A DNA stretch of 64,000 nt from Acidimicrobiaceae bacterium (GTDB taxonomy: Bacteria; Actinomycetota; Acidimicrobiia; Acidimicrobiales; Aldehydirespiratoraceae). Positions 25,816 to 33,394 of the stretch are shown piece after piece. The translations under genes were made by a program, and so were the position numbers. Each line of letters opens with the position of its first letter. Position 1 is the stretch's first letter. A model generated the notes under the pieces. It made no database searches. It was not told the DNA's origin and saw only the letters and a list, made by a program, of their open reading frames with translations. Location of the stretch: positions 62,001 to 126,000 of the forward strand of contig JAPOUM010000040.1 in assembly GCA_026708645.1 (NCBI GenBank). Reading direction: 5' to 3'.

Positions 25816-25844
25816 ATTATAAGTCATCGCAATTTGATATGCAA
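25816..25844 (-). promoter_or_regulatory. Consensus sigma-70-type promoter of the DUF3467 gene
   Basis: On the minus strand TTGCAT (25844-25839), a 17-nt spacer and a perfect TATAAT (25821-25816) are followed by 7 nt and the ATG at 25808. The best promoter match in the window; it predicts a leaderless mRNA. Confidence 0.8.
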
Positions 25845-25865
25845 CCCTGTTGGATGATTTCTTAT

Positions 25866-25960
25866 GCATCGTTCGGCTGCGTCGTCCGACTGCATTGTCC
25901 GGCTGCGTTGTTCGGGCGACTGCATCGTTCGGCTGCATTGTTCGGCTGCGTCGTTCGGGC
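25866..25960. repeat. 13-bp tandem repeat array
   Basis: Roughly seven units of a 13-bp motif (T(C/T)GT(C/T)CGGCTGC(A/G)), with two units extended to 16-17 bp by GCGA. It lies between the DUF3467 promoter and the cation transporter. Not a credible coding region. Confidence 0.8.
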
Positions 25961-26099
25961 GATCAGCCTGGCGCCGCTCCACGGTCAGCCGCTCGGGCTT
26001 GTGTTGTTCCCGCTCTGGTTCGTTGCGCTGTCGGGCCGTTCGGGCCGCGGGCTCGCTCCATGCGGATGTTGTTGACTCGCCTGTTCGTCGCCCGGTCTC

Positions 26100-26105
26100 T
26101 AGCCT
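26100..26105 (+). promoter_or_regulatory. -10 box of the cation transporter gene
   Basis: TAGCCT lies 8 nt upstream of ATG 26114, with no Shine-Dalgarno. This favours the first ATG of the repeat-encoded start region. Confidence 0.5.
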
Positions 26106-26113
26106 GACCGGCG

Positions 26114-26164
26114 ATGCAGTCGATGCAGCCGGTGCAGCCCATGAAGCCGATGAAGCCGATGACG
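26114..26164 (+). repeat. 9-bp tandem repeat carrying start codons
   Basis: Units ATGCAGTCG, ATGCAGCCG, GTGCAGCCC, ATGAAGCCG, ATGAAGCCG, ATGACG lie at the very start of the transporter gene. Nearly every unit offers an in-frame start codon. Confidence 0.8.
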
Positions 26165-26776
26165 CGCGCAGAGGCTGTGACCCGTCAGAAGTGGCTGGTG
26201 GGCGTCACTGTCGGCTGGAACGCTGTCGAGGGCGTGGTCGCCGTGGCTGCGGGAGTGCTCGCCGGCTCGGTCAGCTTGATCGGCTTCGGCTTGGACTCCT
26301 TCATCGAGGTGTCGGCGGCGCTGGTGCTGGCGTGGCGGCTCGCACAGGAGCGTCGCAGCGGCTGCAAGCAGGATGCTGACGAGCGGGCGCAGCGCATGAT
26401 CGCGGTCAGTTTCGCGGCTCTGGCGGGTTATGTGGGCGTCGAGTCTTTGCGCGACCTGCTCACAGCCGACCGGCCCGACGAGTCGCTGCTCGGGATCGTG
26501 ATGGCCGCTCTTTCGCTGGTTGTGATGCCTGCGCTCGCCCGAGCCAAGCGTCGCATGGCGCCGCTGCTGGGGTCACGCGCCGCGGAAGCCGAGGCGAAGC
26601 AGACCTACGTGTGCGCTCTGATGTCGGCGGCGCTGCTGCTGGGCCTGTCGGCCAACGCGCTCGCGGGATGGTGGTGGGCCGACCCGCTGGCGGGCTTGTG
26701 CATCGCCGGGTTGGCGGGATACGAGGCCGTCAACACTTGGCGGGCCGAGTCCCTCGCCGACACCTGCTGCGTCTGA
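26114..26776 (+). CDS. Cation efflux (CDF/TMEM163-like) membrane protein
   Basis: 220 aa with about five to six membrane segments and a CDF-like fold: GWNAVEGVVAVAAGVLAGSVSLIGFGLDSFIEVSAALVL split over two helices carries the Asp/Glu metal-site pattern (FGLDSFIE), and WWADPLAGL holds the second Asp site. The cytoplasmic C-terminal domain of full CDF proteins is missing, as in TMEM163-like members. Substrate is probably zinc or another divalent metal, by family. The N-terminus is a 9-bp repeat (MQSMQPVQPMKPMKPM), so several ATGs could start it. Confidence 0.82.
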   Translation: MQSMQPVQPMKPMKPMTRAEAVTRQKWLVGVTVGWNAVEGVVAVAAGVLAGSVSLIGFGLDSFIEVSAALVLAWRLAQERRSGCKQDADERAQRMIAVSFAALAGYVGVESLRDLLTADRPDESLLGIVMAALSLVVMPALARAKRRMAPLLGSRAAEAEAKQTYVCALMSAALLLGLSANALAGWWWADPLAGLCIAGLAGYEAVNTWRAESLADTCCV

Positions 26777-26806
26777 GCCGTGACCCGGTAGCATCATGCG
26801 GCTCTC

Positions 26807-26894
26807 GTCGGAGTGGCGGAATTGGCAGACGCGCTAGCTTGAGGGGCTAGTGCCCAGTATGGGCGTGGGGGTTCAAGTCCCCCCTCCGACACCA
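26807..26894 (+). tRNA. tRNA-Leu (anticodon GAG)
   Basis: Acceptor stem GTCGGAG pairs with CTCCGAC; the anticodon arm is CTAGC-TTGAGGG-GCTAG with anticodon GAG; a long variable arm follows (type II tRNA), then GGGGGTTCAAGTCCCCC as T arm. A CCA is encoded (26892-26894). The D arm TGGCGGAATTGGCAGA is typical of tRNA-Leu. Confidence 0.95.
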
Positions 26895-26996
26895 CGAGCC
26901 GGCCGCGGCGATCCCCTCCCGAGCCTCTCGCAGGCGCAGGCTGGCGCGGCCAGAACGCCGGGATCGCTGCTGCCTCCTCGGGTGAACCGAGTCCGG

Positions 26997-27185
26997 CTAG
27001 GCATTGGGCTGGGCGTTGAGGATTGTCTCCACGCTGTCGCCTGAGGCAAGCTTTCCCAGGACGTGCTCGACAGCGAAGCGCATGTCGCGGATGATCGGCT
27101 TCCCGCCGAAAATCCCGGGGTTCAACGTCATGCGCTTCAGGAGTTCGTGATCGTCGAGCGGCGACTCCGTTTCGGTGCATTCCAT
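26997..27185 (-). pseudogene. DUF433 protein, C-terminally truncated
   Basis: 62 aa with the N-terminal part of a DUF433 domain: MTLNPGIFGGKPIIRDMRFAVEHVLGKLASG, then DSVETILNAQPNA and a stop. Complete members, often antitoxin-like partners of PIN toxins, continue with a helix of YPHLTxEDIxAAL type, missing here. No toxin gene is adjacent. It sits between a tRNA-Leu and the HNH gene, a place where insertions are common. Confidence 0.65.
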
Positions 27186-27378
27186 GAATCAACGCTATCT
27201 TGCAACTGAGAGCATCGCGTCGAGGTTCCCCTTCTCGCCGCTGCCTCGCGCGTGCAGCGCTGGCAAGGCGTTGGTTGCGTCGCTGTTCAGGACGGGCGCC
27301 TTTCAGCGGGAGAACAGCTTTTTTGATTGCCGAATAAGGTTTTTGCATGAGATGGGCGTTTTTGTCATACCAGTGTTC

Positions 27379-27384
27379 TATACT
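27379..27384 (+). promoter_or_regulatory. -10 box of the DUF222-HNH gene
   Basis: TATACT ends 7 nt before ATG 27392, with no Shine-Dalgarno in between. No convincing -35 box. Confidence 0.55.
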
Positions 27385-27391
27385 GTTGTTC

Positions 27392-29095
27392 ATGATCTTG
27401 GAGGACGCCCGGCAGGCGACGGCAGCAGCCAGACGGATGCTCGCCGCAGCGCGCGACGGTGCTTGCGGGCTTGATGAGCTGCGGGAGGCGCTGGCTGAGT
27501 CGCGGGCGTTCATGGCAGCAGGCGCCGCGTTCCAGACGGCTGCTGCTGAGCAGATCGCTCGGCGGGAGCGTCACGGCGACGGCGGAGCCGAGGTTTTGGC
27601 GTCGTCTGCGGGGCTGTCACAACGCGAGGCGCACAATCAGGTCTCCACCGCCGCGGCGTTGCAAAAGGTGCCGGGACTGCGTGACGCTGTGCAGTCCGGT
27701 GATGTGTCGCAGGCCAACGCCCGGCGTCTGGCTGAGGCGATCACCAAGACCAGCTCCGAAACCGTCGCTGGTGACGACGTGTTGTTGGCGCAAGCACAAT
27801 CGATGCGTCCCGAGCAGTTCGCGAAAACCGCGCAACGCTGGATCGGCGCACAGCAGGCCGATGGCGGCACAGCGGAGTATCTGCGTCAGCGCGCCAGACG
27901 CTATTTGAGGATCTACGACACAGACGACGGCATGGTCGCGCTGCACGGCGAGTTCGACAAGGTCACCGGCACACGCATCCGCAACCGATTGCGCCACACC
28001 GCCGGCAGGTTGCTCGACGCCGACAAGAAACTGCCGAAGGCGCAGCGGCGCAAGTTCCCGCAATGCATGGCTGACGCCCTGCAGCACCACACCGACCGAA
28101 CCTGCACGGTCGGCGGTCAGGGCGAAGAGACTTCAAGCAGCAGAAACGGCAGCACAGGCGCTGCAAGCGACAGCACGGGCTGCGACTCTGGCACTGCTCC
28201 AAGCGACGAACCGTCGGGTCGGTCGGGTCGCTCAGCCGCAAGAGGCACGGGCTGCGACTTTGTTGCTGCTCCAAGCGACGGCTACGGGGCCGGCGCCGTT
28301 TGCGGGGTTGACCAACCCCCTCAAAGCAACGACGCCGCGCCCGGCGCCAGCCCGGGGTCTGCAGGCGCCGGCACCGCAGCCAGCGAAAGCAGCGAAGACG
28401 CCGCCGGTGCCGATGCGGTCAGCGCAGGCGAGGACTCCGGCAGCAGTGCGGGCGCTGGCTGGGTTGCTGACATCACGGTGCTGGCCCATGTGGACGACAC
28501 CACCGGCGAACTCATCGGCGAGCTCTCTGACGGATCGAAACTCCCGGCGGCGGTGCTGGAGGAGCTGTCATGCAACGCCCGTTGGGCCGGGTTGGTGTTC
28601 GACCGTGCCGGTGACGCCATCTGGCGCAGCCGGTCACGACGCACTGTCACAGACACACAGTGGCAGGCTCTGCTCGCCACTTATGGCGGCTGCTTTCATT
28701 GCGGTGCGCCTGCGGGCATGTGCCAGGCCCATCACATCACCCCCTACTCACAAGGCGGCGCCACCAGCCTGAGGAATCTGATCATGGTGTGCTGGAACTG
28801 CCATCACAAGATCCATCACCACAACTGGCGCGTCGTCGAGCACTCCGACGGCAGCCACACACTGCACCCGCCCGACGACCCGATCACGCAACCCCGCTAC
28901 GGGCCGGCCCTTGCAGACGATTCGCTCCTCGAATCCCTTGGTGCCGCAAACCGGCCCCGAACACAGCAAGCTCGGATCAGAACCGAGGCCAGAGCCAGCG
29001 AAGTCGCAGTTCGGCCTGATAACAGAAAAAGCCGGACCGGAGCACGCAGCCGCGACCAGGCCAGGGCCAGAGCCCGCGATCCTGCTCTGTGGTGA
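27392..29095 (+). CDS. DUF222/13E12-type HNH endonuclease domain protein
   Basis: 567 aa. The N-terminal two-thirds is DUF222, the helical domain of mycobacterial 13E12 repeat proteins (SRAFMAAGAAFQTAAAEQIA, then LSQREAHNQVSTAAALQKVP and QARRYLRIYDTDDGMVALHG-like text). A long low-complexity linker rich in Ser, Gly, Asp and Ala (about 235-370), with a duplicated TGCD(S/F)...APSD element, precedes a C-terminal HNH nuclease: CFHCGAP, CQAHHITPYSQGG, LRNLIMVCWNCHHKIHH. The two CxxC pairs and His-His-Asn core are intact. The start at 27392 fits the -10 box. The family is abundant and repetitive in actinobacterial genomes; its role is unsettled. Confidence 0.88.
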   Translation: MILEDARQATAAARRMLAAARDGACGLDELREALAESRAFMAAGAAFQTAAAEQIARRERHGDGGAEVLASSAGLSQREAHNQVSTAAALQKVPGLRDAVQSGDVSQANARRLAEAITKTSSETVAGDDVLLAQAQSMRPEQFAKTAQRWIGAQQADGGTAEYLRQRARRYLRIYDTDDGMVALHGEFDKVTGTRIRNRLRHTAGRLLDADKKLPKAQRRKFPQCMADALQHHTDRTCTVGGQGEETSSSRNGSTGAASDSTGCDSGTAPSDEPSGRSGRSAARGTGCDFVAAPSDGYGAGAVCGVDQPPQSNDAAPGASPGSAGAGTAASESSEDAAGADAVSAGEDSGSSAGAGWVADITVLAHVDDTTGELIGELSDGSKLPAAVLEELSCNARWAGLVFDRAGDAIWRSRSRRTVTDTQWQALLATYGGCFHCGAPAGMCQAHHITPYSQGGATSLRNLIMVCWNCHHKIHHHNWRVVEHSDGSHTLHPPDDPITQPRYGPALADDSLLESLGAANRPRTQQARIRTEARASEVAVRPDNRKSRTGARSRDQARARARDPALW

Positions 29096-29192
29096 ATGAC
29101 CGGGAGTTCGCGGGCGCGCAGCGGTTGGGGCGCCTACCGCAACAAGCGCACCGCCGATGAGTCTGGCCTCAGACGTTCACAGCACTTTTGGC

Positions 29193-29600
29193 GTCGGTTC
29201 GCGTGAGGTTGCCGGCGGGTGATGCGGGCCGGCGTTCCACGTCGAACACGTTGATCCCGTCGCGGGCGGGCGGCTGACGGCGACGGCGGCGGCGGCCCGT
29301 CGTGGCGGCGTTCCACGTCGAGCACGGTGATCCTGTGGCGGGTTGGTTCGTGTGAGGTTGTTGGCGGGTGATGTGGGCTGGCGTTCCACGTCGAGCACGG
29401 TGATCCTGTGGCGGGTTGGTTCGTGTGAGGTTGTTGGCGGGTGATGTGGGCTGGTGCTCCACGTCGAACACGTTGATCCCGTCGCGGGCGGGCGGCTGAC
29501 GGCGACGGCGGCGGCGGCCCGTCGTGGCGGCGTTCCACGTCGAGCACGGTGATCCTGTGGCGGGTTGGTTCGTGTGAGGTTGTTGGCGGGTGATGCGGAT
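29193..29600. repeat. Minisatellite of 73- and ~150-bp units
   Basis: A long unit (about 149 bp) and a short unit (73 bp) alternate. All share TTCGTGTGAGGTTGTTGGCGGG-like text (split here: GGTTCGTGTGAGGTTG, TTGGCGGGTGATG) and GTTCCACGTCGA(G/A)CACG(G/T)TGATCC. The long unit adds a GCGGGCGGCTGACGGCGACGG block. The order is long, short, long, partial. Open frames across it are low-complexity and not credible genes. Confidence 0.85.
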
Positions 29601-29847
29601 GGGTCATGCGTCTGAACCGCGGGCTGCGGAGCGCCTACGACTGCGCTTGGATCGTGCGGATGAAGCGTCCGATAAATAAACACAATGACCAAGCTCTTAA
29701 CAAGATGTCTGAACGTTTGTTAGGTTGCTGCCGCTAAAGCCTCGCTGCGCTCGTCATGGGTCTTCCCGTCAGGAGAAACAGTTGCCGCCGTCATCACCAT
29801 CACCACCACCATCGTCGTCATCATCATCTTCGCCCTCGCTCACCTCT

Positions 29848-30216
29848 GTGCGCACCTCGGACGCTCCGGCGCCGGTCGGCCCTTACTCGCAGGCGGTTGC
29901 GACCGAGTCGAGCGTCTACGTCGCCGGCCAACTCGGTATCGACCCGGCGACCGGAGCGATGGTGCCCGGCGGCGTCACCGCTCAGGCCAGGCAGGCGCTG
30001 ACCAACGTGGCCGCGATCCTCGGCGAGGCCGGTTCGTCGATGGCTGATGTCGCCAAGACGACCGTGTTCTTGGCCGATTTCGACGATTTCGCCGCCGTCA
30101 ACGAGGTCTACAGCACCTTCTTCGAAGGCGTGTTCCCCGCGCGGTCGGCTTTCGAGGTGGTCAGGCTGCCTCTCGGCGGCCTCGTCGAAATCGAAGCGAT
30201 AGCAGTGCGCCGCTGA
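29848..30216 (+). CDS. ridA: RidA family (YjgF/YER057c/UK114) protein
   Basis: An enamine/imine deaminase that detoxifies reactive 2-aminoacrylate-type intermediates. About 122 aa from GTG 29848, the normal size. Signature parts: APVGPYSQAV, VYVAGQLGIDPATG, QARQALTNVAAIL, KTTVFLADFDDFAAVNEVY, and FPARSAFEVVRLPLGGLVEIEAIA with the family Arg and Glu. The frame is open further upstream through a CAT/CAC microsatellite (PPSSPSPPPSSSSSSS), which I exclude because family members start at the equivalent of 29848. Confidence 0.88.
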   Translation: MRTSDAPAPVGPYSQAVATESSVYVAGQLGIDPATGAMVPGGVTAQARQALTNVAAILGEAGSSMADVAKTTVFLADFDDFAAVNEVYSTFFEGVFPARSAFEVVRLPLGGLVEIEAIAVRR

Positions 30217-30303
30217 CCCGGATCCTTCGCCGCTGCGGGGAGAATCAGATCTTGTCAGCCGGCTTCTTGATCGGGTCGGCGCAGGAGGGCGTCGGCGCCG
30301 GGG

Positions 30304-30609
30304 TCAGATGTCGAATCCGGCGGCCGCCACGGGCGTTGTCAAGGCCACCTCGGGCGGTCCGTCCATCGCTTCCATCGCGGCGGGCATGACGGCCTGAAGC
30401 GCCGGGTCCTGGGCGTGGCTCATGGTGGCTTCCATGCTCGACATCAAGGCGAAGAACCAGTAGCTGCCGTCCTCGGCGCGGTGATACGAGTACAACTCCA
30501 CGCCGTCTATCGACTCGCCGGCTGCGACCATGGCTTTCATGGCTTCCTCGAGTTCCGCGTCCTTGCCTTCTTTGCATGCGACCTTTGAGAAGACGGCGAC
30601 TTTGGACAT
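30304..30609 (-). CDS. Antibiotic biosynthesis monooxygenase (ABM)-like protein
   Basis: 101 aa, a single dimeric alpha-beta barrel: FSKVACKEGKDAELEEAMKAMVA, then VELYSYHRAEDGSYWFFALM, then a helix with DPALQAVMPAAMEAM. The pattern and length fit the ABM superfamily, small cofactor-free oxygenases or stress proteins. Substrate unknown. ATG 30609 with GAAAGG upstream. It stands alone, converging on ridA. Confidence 0.7.
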   Translation of the reverse strand: MSKVAVFSKVACKEGKDAELEEAMKAMVAAGESIDGVELYSYHRAEDGSYWFFALMSSMEATMSHAQDPALQAVMPAAMEAMDGPPEVALTTPVAAAGFDI

Positions 30610-30736
30610 GAATTCCGGCCTTTCTGGTCGCTGCGGCGCCGGTGGCGGCCGGCGACAGCACTGAAGCATCGTGTCGATAGTGTCTATCAAAGTAGCGACC
30701 AACTCTCACCCCCGCATGCGCTCAAGATGTTGAGCG
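30610..30736. other. Upstream region of the ABM-like gene
   Basis: About 127 bp with no gene visible. TGTTGAGCGATCAAGATGTTGAGC at the right end (split: TGTTGAGC repeated 14 bp apart) leads into the duplication that follows. Confidence 0.4.
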
Positions 30737-30899
30737 ATCAAGATGTTGAGCTAATAGAAGAGTCAGCCGTGTTCATACGTCGGTGAGGCCGTGGTCCGAG
30801 CGGCCTGTGGGCGCAGCGATCAAAATGTCGAGCTAATAGGGGAGTCAGCCGTGTTCATACGCCGGTGAGGCCGTGGTCCGAGCGGCCTGTGGCGCAGCG
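30737..30899. repeat. Tandem duplication of an ~82-bp segment
   Basis: Two adjacent copies (30737-30818, 30819-30899) of ATCAA(G/A)ATGT(T/C)GAGCTAATAG and the following AGTCAGCCGTGTTCATACG through CGGCCTGTGG. They differ at a handful of bases and one indel. Non-coding as far as I can tell. Confidence 0.85.
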
Positions 30900-30955
30900 A
30901 ACAAAAGCAGGGATGACACAGACGAGACGCGGCGAGTTCTCACTTCCCCGCGTGC

Positions 30956-31069
30956 CCTGCATGCGGCGGTGCGTCGTGGCGGGGTGTCTTGCGTTGCGAC
31001 ACGAGAGGGAGACGCTATGAGTGCGGTCCTGCATGCGGCGGTGCGTCGTGGCGGGGTGTCTTGCGTTGC
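30956..31069. repeat. 42-bp direct repeat, two perfect copies
   Basis: The segment from CCTGCATGCGGCGGTGCGTC to GTGTCTTGCGTTGC occurs at 30956-30997 and 31028-31069, 72 bp apart. It lies upstream of the His-rich lipoprotein gene. No gene is supported here. Confidence 0.85.
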
Positions 31070-31164
31070 CGACGGCTGCGCCCTGAGCGCCGCCCGGCCT
31101 CGTAGGCTTCGCGAAACGACATGCCCGCGATCCTCGACGTCCACGAAAGGAGCAGTGTGCAGCG

Positions 31165-32052
31165 ATGACCTGTGCAGTTACGAGACTCTTGGCCGCAGTG
31201 CTGACGCTTGCCGTCGTTGCGTCGGCCTGCGGCGACAGCGACGACTCGAGCAGCGGCTCAGCCCCCGCGGTCGCTGAGCCCGTCGCCGCTGAGCCGACGG
31301 GAAGCCACGACCATGGCGAGCATCACAGCCACGACACCCCGATAGAGGTCGGCGAAGGCCTCGCTGTGCCTGCAGTCACGATCCGAGTGCAGGAGGACCC
31401 GGCTTCCGGCTGGAATCTGCGCGCCGACGTGAGCAACTTCGAGATAGTGCCGGAGAACGCTTCCACAGCCCACATCGACGGTCAGGGGCACATGCATCTC
31501 TACATCAACGGCGAGAAGGTCTCACGGCTCTACGGCCCGTGGCACCACATCGATTCGCTGTCGCCCGGAGAGAACCTGATCCGGGTGGAGCTGTCAGCCA
31601 ACGATCATTCGCCGCTGGCGGTCAACGGTCGGATAATCGACGATTCTGCAGTGGTGACGGTTGCCGCTGAGGGCGATTCCAGCGACCACGACCACGACCA
31701 TGGCCACGACAGTGATCACGGTCACGACCATGACCACGAGCATGGATCCGCCGGCGAGGCGACCCCGTGGGACGCGGCGCTGGCCGACGCCGTCCAGACG
31801 GTCGCCGTCGATGTGGTCGACGGGCGGGTGGTCGGCGGCACGCAGCGCGTCAGCGTCGAGCTGGGATCTGTGGTCGCCTTGCTGGTGACCTCCGACACCG
31901 ACGAGGAAGTCCATGTTCACGGATATGACATTCTGCGCGCCGTGACCGGCGACCAGCCTGCCCATTTCGCTTTCAACGCGGGCATTCCCGGCGTTTTCGA
32001 GGTGGAACTGGAAGGCTCGGGCCGTCTGCTGCGCACGCTGGAAGTCTCCTGA
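31165..32052 (+). CDS. Histidine-rich lipoprotein, probable metal-binding
   Basis: 295 aa. A signal peptide with lipobox ASAC (Cys22) is followed by a His-rich stretch (HDHGEHHSHD), a beta-rich domain (residues ~60-165, with HMHLYINGEKVSRLYGPWHH), a second His/Asp run (HDHDHGHDSDHGHDHDHEHG, about 175-194) and a C-terminal cupredoxin-like domain with VHVHGYDILR and GVFEVELEGSGRLL. It probably binds Cu or Zn outside the membrane. AAGGAG about 11 nt before the ATG. A beta-carbonic anhydrase gene, a Zn enzyme, follows after 66 bp. Confidence 0.75.
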   Translation: MTCAVTRLLAAVLTLAVVASACGDSDDSSSGSAPAVAEPVAAEPTGSHDHGEHHSHDTPIEVGEGLAVPAVTIRVQEDPASGWNLRADVSNFEIVPENASTAHIDGQGHMHLYINGEKVSRLYGPWHHIDSLSPGENLIRVELSANDHSPLAVNGRIIDDSAVVTVAAEGDSSDHDHDHGHDSDHGHDHDHEHGSAGEATPWDAALADAVQTVAVDVVDGRVVGGTQRVSVELGSVVALLVTSDTDEEVHVHGYDILRAVTGDQPAHFAFNAGIPGVFEVELEGSGRLLRTLEVS

Positions 32053-32118
32053 CCTCCACGCGGCGAGCACGACCATGACCACGGACACGAGCGCTGTTCG
32101 CGGGAGGCTTGCGAAGCC

Positions 32119-32634
32119 ATGAGCGACTTCCGTCCGCAGACCCCCCGGCTGCTGGCAGACAATGCCGTCTATGCGCAGGCTTTCGACGCTGCCGGTCTGC
32201 CGGCGCCGCCGTCTCGGCGGATAGCGGTGGTCGCCTGCATGGACGCCCGCATGGACGTCTACAGGATCCTGGGTTTGGGCGACGGCGAGGCTCATGTGAT
32301 CCGCAACGCCGGGGGAGTCGTCAGCGACGACGTGATCCGTTCGCTGTGCCTGTCGCAGCGGCTGCTGGGCACACGAGAGGTGGTGCTGGTGCATCACACG
32401 AAATGCGGGATGCAGATGATCGACGAGCAGGGTTTCCTGGCAGAACTGGAAGCCGAGACCGGAGTGCGCCCGGACTGGGCGGTGCAGGCGTTCACAGATC
32501 CGCATGTCGATGTGGTCGAGTCGATGCAGCGGCTGCAGGCATCGCCGTTCCTGCCGCACACCGACCGCATCCGAGGTTTCGTCTATGACATCGACGACGG
32601 CAGGCTCTACGAGGCAGCAGTCGTTTCTTCGTAG
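32119..32634 (+). CDS. Beta-class carbonic anhydrase
   Basis: 171 aa, zinc enzyme hydrating CO2. Ligand motifs: VACMDARMD (Cys, with Asp-Arg dyad) and HHTKCGM (His, Cys), plus VIRNAGG. A short form without the long N-terminal helices. GGGAGG upstream of ATG 32119. Its 3' end (DGRLYEAAVVSS) is duplicated just downstream. Confidence 0.9.
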   Translation: MSDFRPQTPRLLADNAVYAQAFDAAGLPAPPSRRIAVVACMDARMDVYRILGLGDGEAHVIRNAGGVVSDDVIRSLCLSQRLLGTREVVLVHHTKCGMQMIDEQGFLAELEAETGVRPDWAVQAFTDPHVDVVESMQRLQASPFLPHTDRIRGFVYDIDDGRLYEAAVVSS

Positions 32635-32720
32635 CCGCAGCCGGAGTCGACGGGGGGTGCTGTTGACGGCAGGCTTTACGAGGCGGTCGGCATTTCCTCG
32701 CAGCCGTAGCCGGAGTCGAC
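32595..32720. repeat. Imperfect 56-bp duplication between convergent genes
   Basis: GACGGCAGGCT(C/T)TACGAGGC through GCCGGAGTCGAC occurs at 32595-32650 and 32665-32720 with about eight mismatches. The first copy is the carbonic-anhydrase 3' end. The second overlaps antisense the 3' end of the VOC gene. Confidence 0.85.
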
Positions 32721-33074
32721 TGTTCCCTCGGTGAAGAACGCCTCCCACTTCACGCCGTCAGGGTCGGTCACCCAGGACTTGTGCTGGAGCTGATAGCCGC
32801 ACACCAAGTCGTCCTGGTCGGCTCGCTCCATTCCGGCCGAGTCCAGATGGCAGCGCTGCTGTTGCAGCTCGTCGTGCGATTCCACCTGGATGCCGTAATG
32901 GGCCGAGCCGCCGGCGCCGTGAGTGTCCAGCGAGAAATTGACCCGAGGGTCGTCGAGCATCCATTTGGCGTAGTCATCGTGCCGCAGTGTGGGCGCCGTG
33001 CCGAACAAGCGTGTGTAGAAGGAGATCGACTCTTCGAGGTCGTCCACTTTCAGGCCTATGTGAATGCGTCGCAT
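32676..33074 (-). CDS. VOC/glyoxalase family protein, CadI/ArsI-like
   Basis: 132 aa, vicinal-oxygen-chelate fold. RIHIGLKVDDLEESISFYTR, LFGTAPTLRHDDYAKWMLDD, then RVNFSLDTHG, AHYGIQVESHDELQ and WVTDPDGVKWEAF resemble the CadI/ArsI group (cadmium-induced proteins, C-As lyases). The Cys pair of ArsI is reduced to one (VCGYQ), so arsenic chemistry is doubtful. ATG 33074 lies 7 nt from TAGCTT. The last ~15 residues (VDSGYGCEEMPTAS) come from the antisense of a duplicated carbonic-anhydrase gene end. Confidence 0.75.
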   Translation of the reverse strand: MRRIHIGLKVDDLEESISFYTRLFGTAPTLRHDDYAKWMLDDPRVNFSLDTHGAGGSAHYGIQVESHDELQQQRCHLDSAGMERADQDDLVCGYQLQHKSWVTDPDGVKWEAFFTEGTVDSGYGCEEMPTAS

Positions 33075-33081
33075 GACCGTC

Positions 33082-33087
33082 AAGCTA
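33082..33087 (-). promoter_or_regulatory. -10 box of the VOC gene
   Basis: TAGCTT ends 7 nt before ATG 33074 and fixes that start over the upstream TTG. Confidence 0.5.
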
Positions 33088-33149
33088 GCCCGGCTCGCCA
33101 GTCTTCGACGGCCTGCGCCGGGGGCATGAGCAGATGCCGAAAAATTTTT

Positions 33150-33179
33150 TTGACAACTCCGCTTGCGGTTGGTTAGTGT
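33150..33179 (+). promoter_or_regulatory. Consensus promoter with long leader
   Basis: TTGACA (33150-33155), an 18-nt spacer and TAGTGT (33174-33179), preceded by an AAAAATTTTTTT tract resembling an UP element. The next start codon is at 33395, giving an untranslated leader of roughly 205-210 nt. Confidence 0.65.
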
Positions 33180-33185
33180 CGGCGA

Positions 33186-33394
33186 TGCACATCGCCGTGC
33201 CTGGCGCCGGACGCGTCAAGGCCATGGCCCTGGGGTCGGAGCGCCCACAGAAGTTCCGCTCGTGCGGGACCCGCTCCCGTGGTTGACGCCGTTGCGCTGC
33301 AAGGGCGACTGCCTTCGTTCATTCGGCGTGCTCGTCTCTGTGCGCCCTTCGTTGCTGCGCCCCTTCGGAGGGGCGCCCCTCAAGGAGAATCCTC
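33186..33394 (+). promoter_or_regulatory. Structured 5' leader of the Cys-rich protein gene
   Basis: The leader can fold a nested stem (GGGTC/GACCC enclosing GAGCG/CGCTC, about 33232-33275) and a strong terminal hairpin at 33357-33376 (GCGCCCC, TTCGGA loop, GGGGCGC) just before AAGGAG. I do not match it to a known riboswitch. The hairpin near the ribosome binding site could control initiation. Confidence 0.4.

Noticed and set aside
25866..25960. 13-bp repeats as a CRISPR or coding array
   Set aside because: Units are too short, without spacers, and frames across them encode low-complexity Cys/Arg/Ser peptides.
29193..29600. Possible CRISPR array
   Set aside because: The units are contiguous tandem repeats of 73 and ~149 bp without unique spacers, and no cas genes are nearby.
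29134..29692. Minus-strand frames of 100-170 codons over the minisatellite
   Set aside because: All three minus frames are open only because the repeat unit lacks stops; products are low-complexity repeats with no start signal.
31021..31164. Short coding frame starting ATGAGTGCGGTC
   Set aside because: It is made of the 42-bp repeat, has no homology I recognise and no consistent ribosome binding site.
33121..33151. Rho-independent terminator (GGCAT stem plus A/T run)
   Set aside because: The stem is only 5 bp and no plus-strand gene ends there; the A/T run fits better as an upstream element of the promoter at 33150.
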